NCBI GenBank assembly: GCA_036558745.1
Contig: DATBEZ010000006.1
Location: forward strand, 1-64,000
Direction: 5' to 3'
DNA from: JAMXLJ01 sp036558745
GTDB lineage: Bacteria > Actinomycetota > Acidimicrobiia > IMCC26256 > JAMXLJ01
DNA length: 64,000 bases
Under the pieces are notes generated by a model. It was given only the letters and a program-made list of their open reading frames with translations. It did no database searches and was not told where the DNA came from. Shown piece after piece: positions 63,032 to 64,000 of this stretch. Within the stretch, counting starts at the first letter, position 1, and each line of letters opens with the position of its first letter. Both the position numbers and the translations under genes were made by a program.

Positions 63032-63787
63032 ATGGAGATGAGCGGGAAGGTCGCGATCGTCACCGGGGGGTCGACCGGGATCGGGCGGGCCTCGGCACTG
63101 GCGTTCGCACGGCGAGGCGCGAACGTCGTCATCGCCGACGTCAACGACGACGCCGCGGGCGAGGCGGTCGAGCTGGTCAAGGCGGAGGGCACCGAGGCGC
63201 GCTACGTGCGCACGGACGTCACCGAATCGGGCCAGGTGGCGGCGATGGTCGAGCAGACCGTGGGTGCGTTCGGACGCCTCGACTACGCGCACAACAACGC
63301 GGGCATGAGCGGCATGTCGGCCGGGGTCGTGGACTGCACCGAGGAGCAGTGGAACCGCACGCTCGCGCTGAACCTGACCGGCGTGTTCCTGAGCATGAAG
63401 CATGAGATCCCCAAGATGCTCGCGGCCGGCGGCGGAGCCATCGTCAACACCTCGTCCGGCGCGGGTCTCGTCGGGTTCGCCGCGCTGCCCGCCTACGTCG
63501 CGAGCAAGCACGGCGTGATCGGGCTCACGAAGTCGGCCGCGCTCGAGCTGGTGCGTGCAGGGATCCGGGTCAACGCGATCTGTCCCGGCACCACGCGCAC
63601 CCCGATGATCGAGAACTACATCGGCGGCGATCCCCAGATGGAGAAGCTCATGACGATGGCGTCACCGCTGGGTCGGATGGCGAAGCCGGAGGAGATGGCC
63701 GAGGCCGCGGTCTGGCTCTGCAGCGACGCGGCCTCGTTCGTCAACGGTGTGGCGCTGCCGGTCGACGCCGGCGCGGTCGCGCAATAA
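63032..63787 (+). CDS. Short-chain dehydrogenase/reductase
   Basis: 251 residues from the ATG at 63032; the GTG at 62951 lies in the repeat. GKVAIVTGGSTGIGRASALA, FARRGANVVIADVNDDAAGE (Asp after strand two: NAD), NNAGMSGMSAGV, NTSSGAGLVGF, PAYVASKHGVIGLTKSAALE (Tyr-Lys), CPGTTRTPMIENYIGGDPQM and SFVNGVALPVDAGAVAQ. A cyclohexanol- or hydroxysteroid-type SDR is most likely from the TS-GAG and TTRTPM pattern. Followed by an LLM oxidoreductase with a 30-base gap. Confidence 0.88.
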   Translation: MEMSGKVAIVTGGSTGIGRASALAFARRGANVVIADVNDDAAGEAVELVKAEGTEARYVRTDVTESGQVAAMVEQTVGAFGRLDYAHNNAGMSGMSAGVVDCTEEQWNRTLALNLTGVFLSMKHEIPKMLAAGGGAIVNTSSGAGLVGFAALPAYVASKHGVIGLTKSAALELVRAGIRVNAICPGTTRTPMIENYIGGDPQMEKLMTMASPLGRMAKPEEMAEAAVWLCSDAASFVNGVALPVDAGAVAQ

Positions 63788-63817
63788 CGAGCGCGCAACA
63801 ACGAGGAGGACGCGCAC

Positions 63818-64000
63818 GTGGCTTCGATCGTTCCCGACGGGGAGCTCGTCTATGGCATGCAGCTGCAGATCCAGGCCCAGAGCAAGCTGTTCGTCGAGGA
63901 CTGGGAAGCCACCGCGGGTCGCGACGAGCTCCTCGCGCTCGCGAAGCACGCGGACGACGCCGGCTTCTTCTACCTCGCGGTGTGCGACCACGTCGCGGTC
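63818..64000 (+). CDS. LLM-class oxidoreductase, N-terminal part (runs off the right edge)
   Basis: Starts at GTG 63818 after AGGAGG (63803-63808). The first 61 residues include GELVYGMQLQIQAQSKLFVE and GFFYLAVCDHVAV, the first beta-strand and the typical D-H element of F420-dependent luciferase-like oxidoreductases. Only about a sixth of the protein is present. Cotranscription with the SDR upstream is likely. Substrate unknown. Confidence 0.75.
   Translation, partial: MASIVPDGELVYGMQLQIQAQSKLFVEDWEATAGRDELLALAKHADDAGFFYLAVCDHVAV

Noticed and set aside
1..64000. CRISPR array, tRNA or rRNA genes, insertion sequences
   Set aside because: No regularly spaced repeats of CRISPR type, no tRNA-like cloverleaf with a TTCRA arm noticed, no transposase or integrase motifs in any frame.

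Overview
This is a GC-rich, gene-dense window from an actinobacterium. F420/luciferase-type oxidoreductases, mycobacterial-type sterol catabolism genes, a KstR-type regulator, an LCP protein and Thr/Pro-rich linkers point to the class. Long Thr/Ser linkers and the gene mix fit Acidimicrobiia, but that placement is inference. No rRNA, tRNA, CRISPR array, phage or transposase gene was seen.

The theme is aerobic degradation of a steroid- or terpenoid-like molecule through CoA thioesters. On the left, bases 1188-6074 hold a complete igr-type operon (chsE2-chsH2-chsE1-chsH1-ltp2). In mycobacteria these genes remove the last three-carbon side chain from the steroid nucleus. After a MOSC protein, a double CaiB CoA-transferase and a split RodZ-like pair (6185-10928) comes a minus-strand run at 10961-16462: two OB-fold/Zn-ribbon proteins, two SCP-x-type thiolase-like aldolases (the Rv3521-ltp4-ltp3 arrangement), an Hsd4A-like SDR and an acyl-CoA dehydrogenase. 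A KstR homologue lies next to it, with a KstR-like palindrome before the first gene. Envelope genes (LCP, LMW phosphatase) follow. Then come CoA-transferase, FadD19-like ligase, hydrolase, a ChsE4/ChsE5-like dehydrogenase pair, an SDR, a flavin oxidoreductase, a CYP125-like P450 and a cyclase-family hydrolase (19354-29692), with an exact KstR-consensus palindrome in the divergent promoter at 26344.

Bases 29696-36907 are an envelope/housekeeping interval: gene remnants, a lipoprotein-like protein, the holin-like/DUF3618/DUF4235 trio, a PQQ-type propeller, and an Rv3520c-like oxidoreductase. From 36908 to the end catabolism returns: three acyl-CoA dehydrogenases, an amidohydrolase, an Rv1264-like adenylate cyclase, a thiolase, another dehydrogenase, SDRs, alcohol and aldehyde dehydrogenases, an acyl-CoA ligase, two amidohydrolase-2 proteins, a class II aldolase, a crotonase and an HSL esterase. 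Many promoters here carry a second palindrome, CTGACG-N3-CGTCAG or the closely related TGACGTGCACGTCA.

Four observations stand out. (1) A DsbA/FrnE-family gene at 49946-50566 has an in-frame TGA exactly where the first Cys of the CPWC active site belongs. A hairpin fitting the bacterial SECIS model sits just downstream, so it is a candidate selenoprotein. (2) A roughly 85-100 base two-hairpin repeat lies directly against the start codons of four unrelated genes. (3) A six-site palindrome family marks catabolic promoters and suggests an unidentified regulator alongside KstR. (4) Palindromic sequence is embedded in frame in the linker of the fused CoA-transferase.
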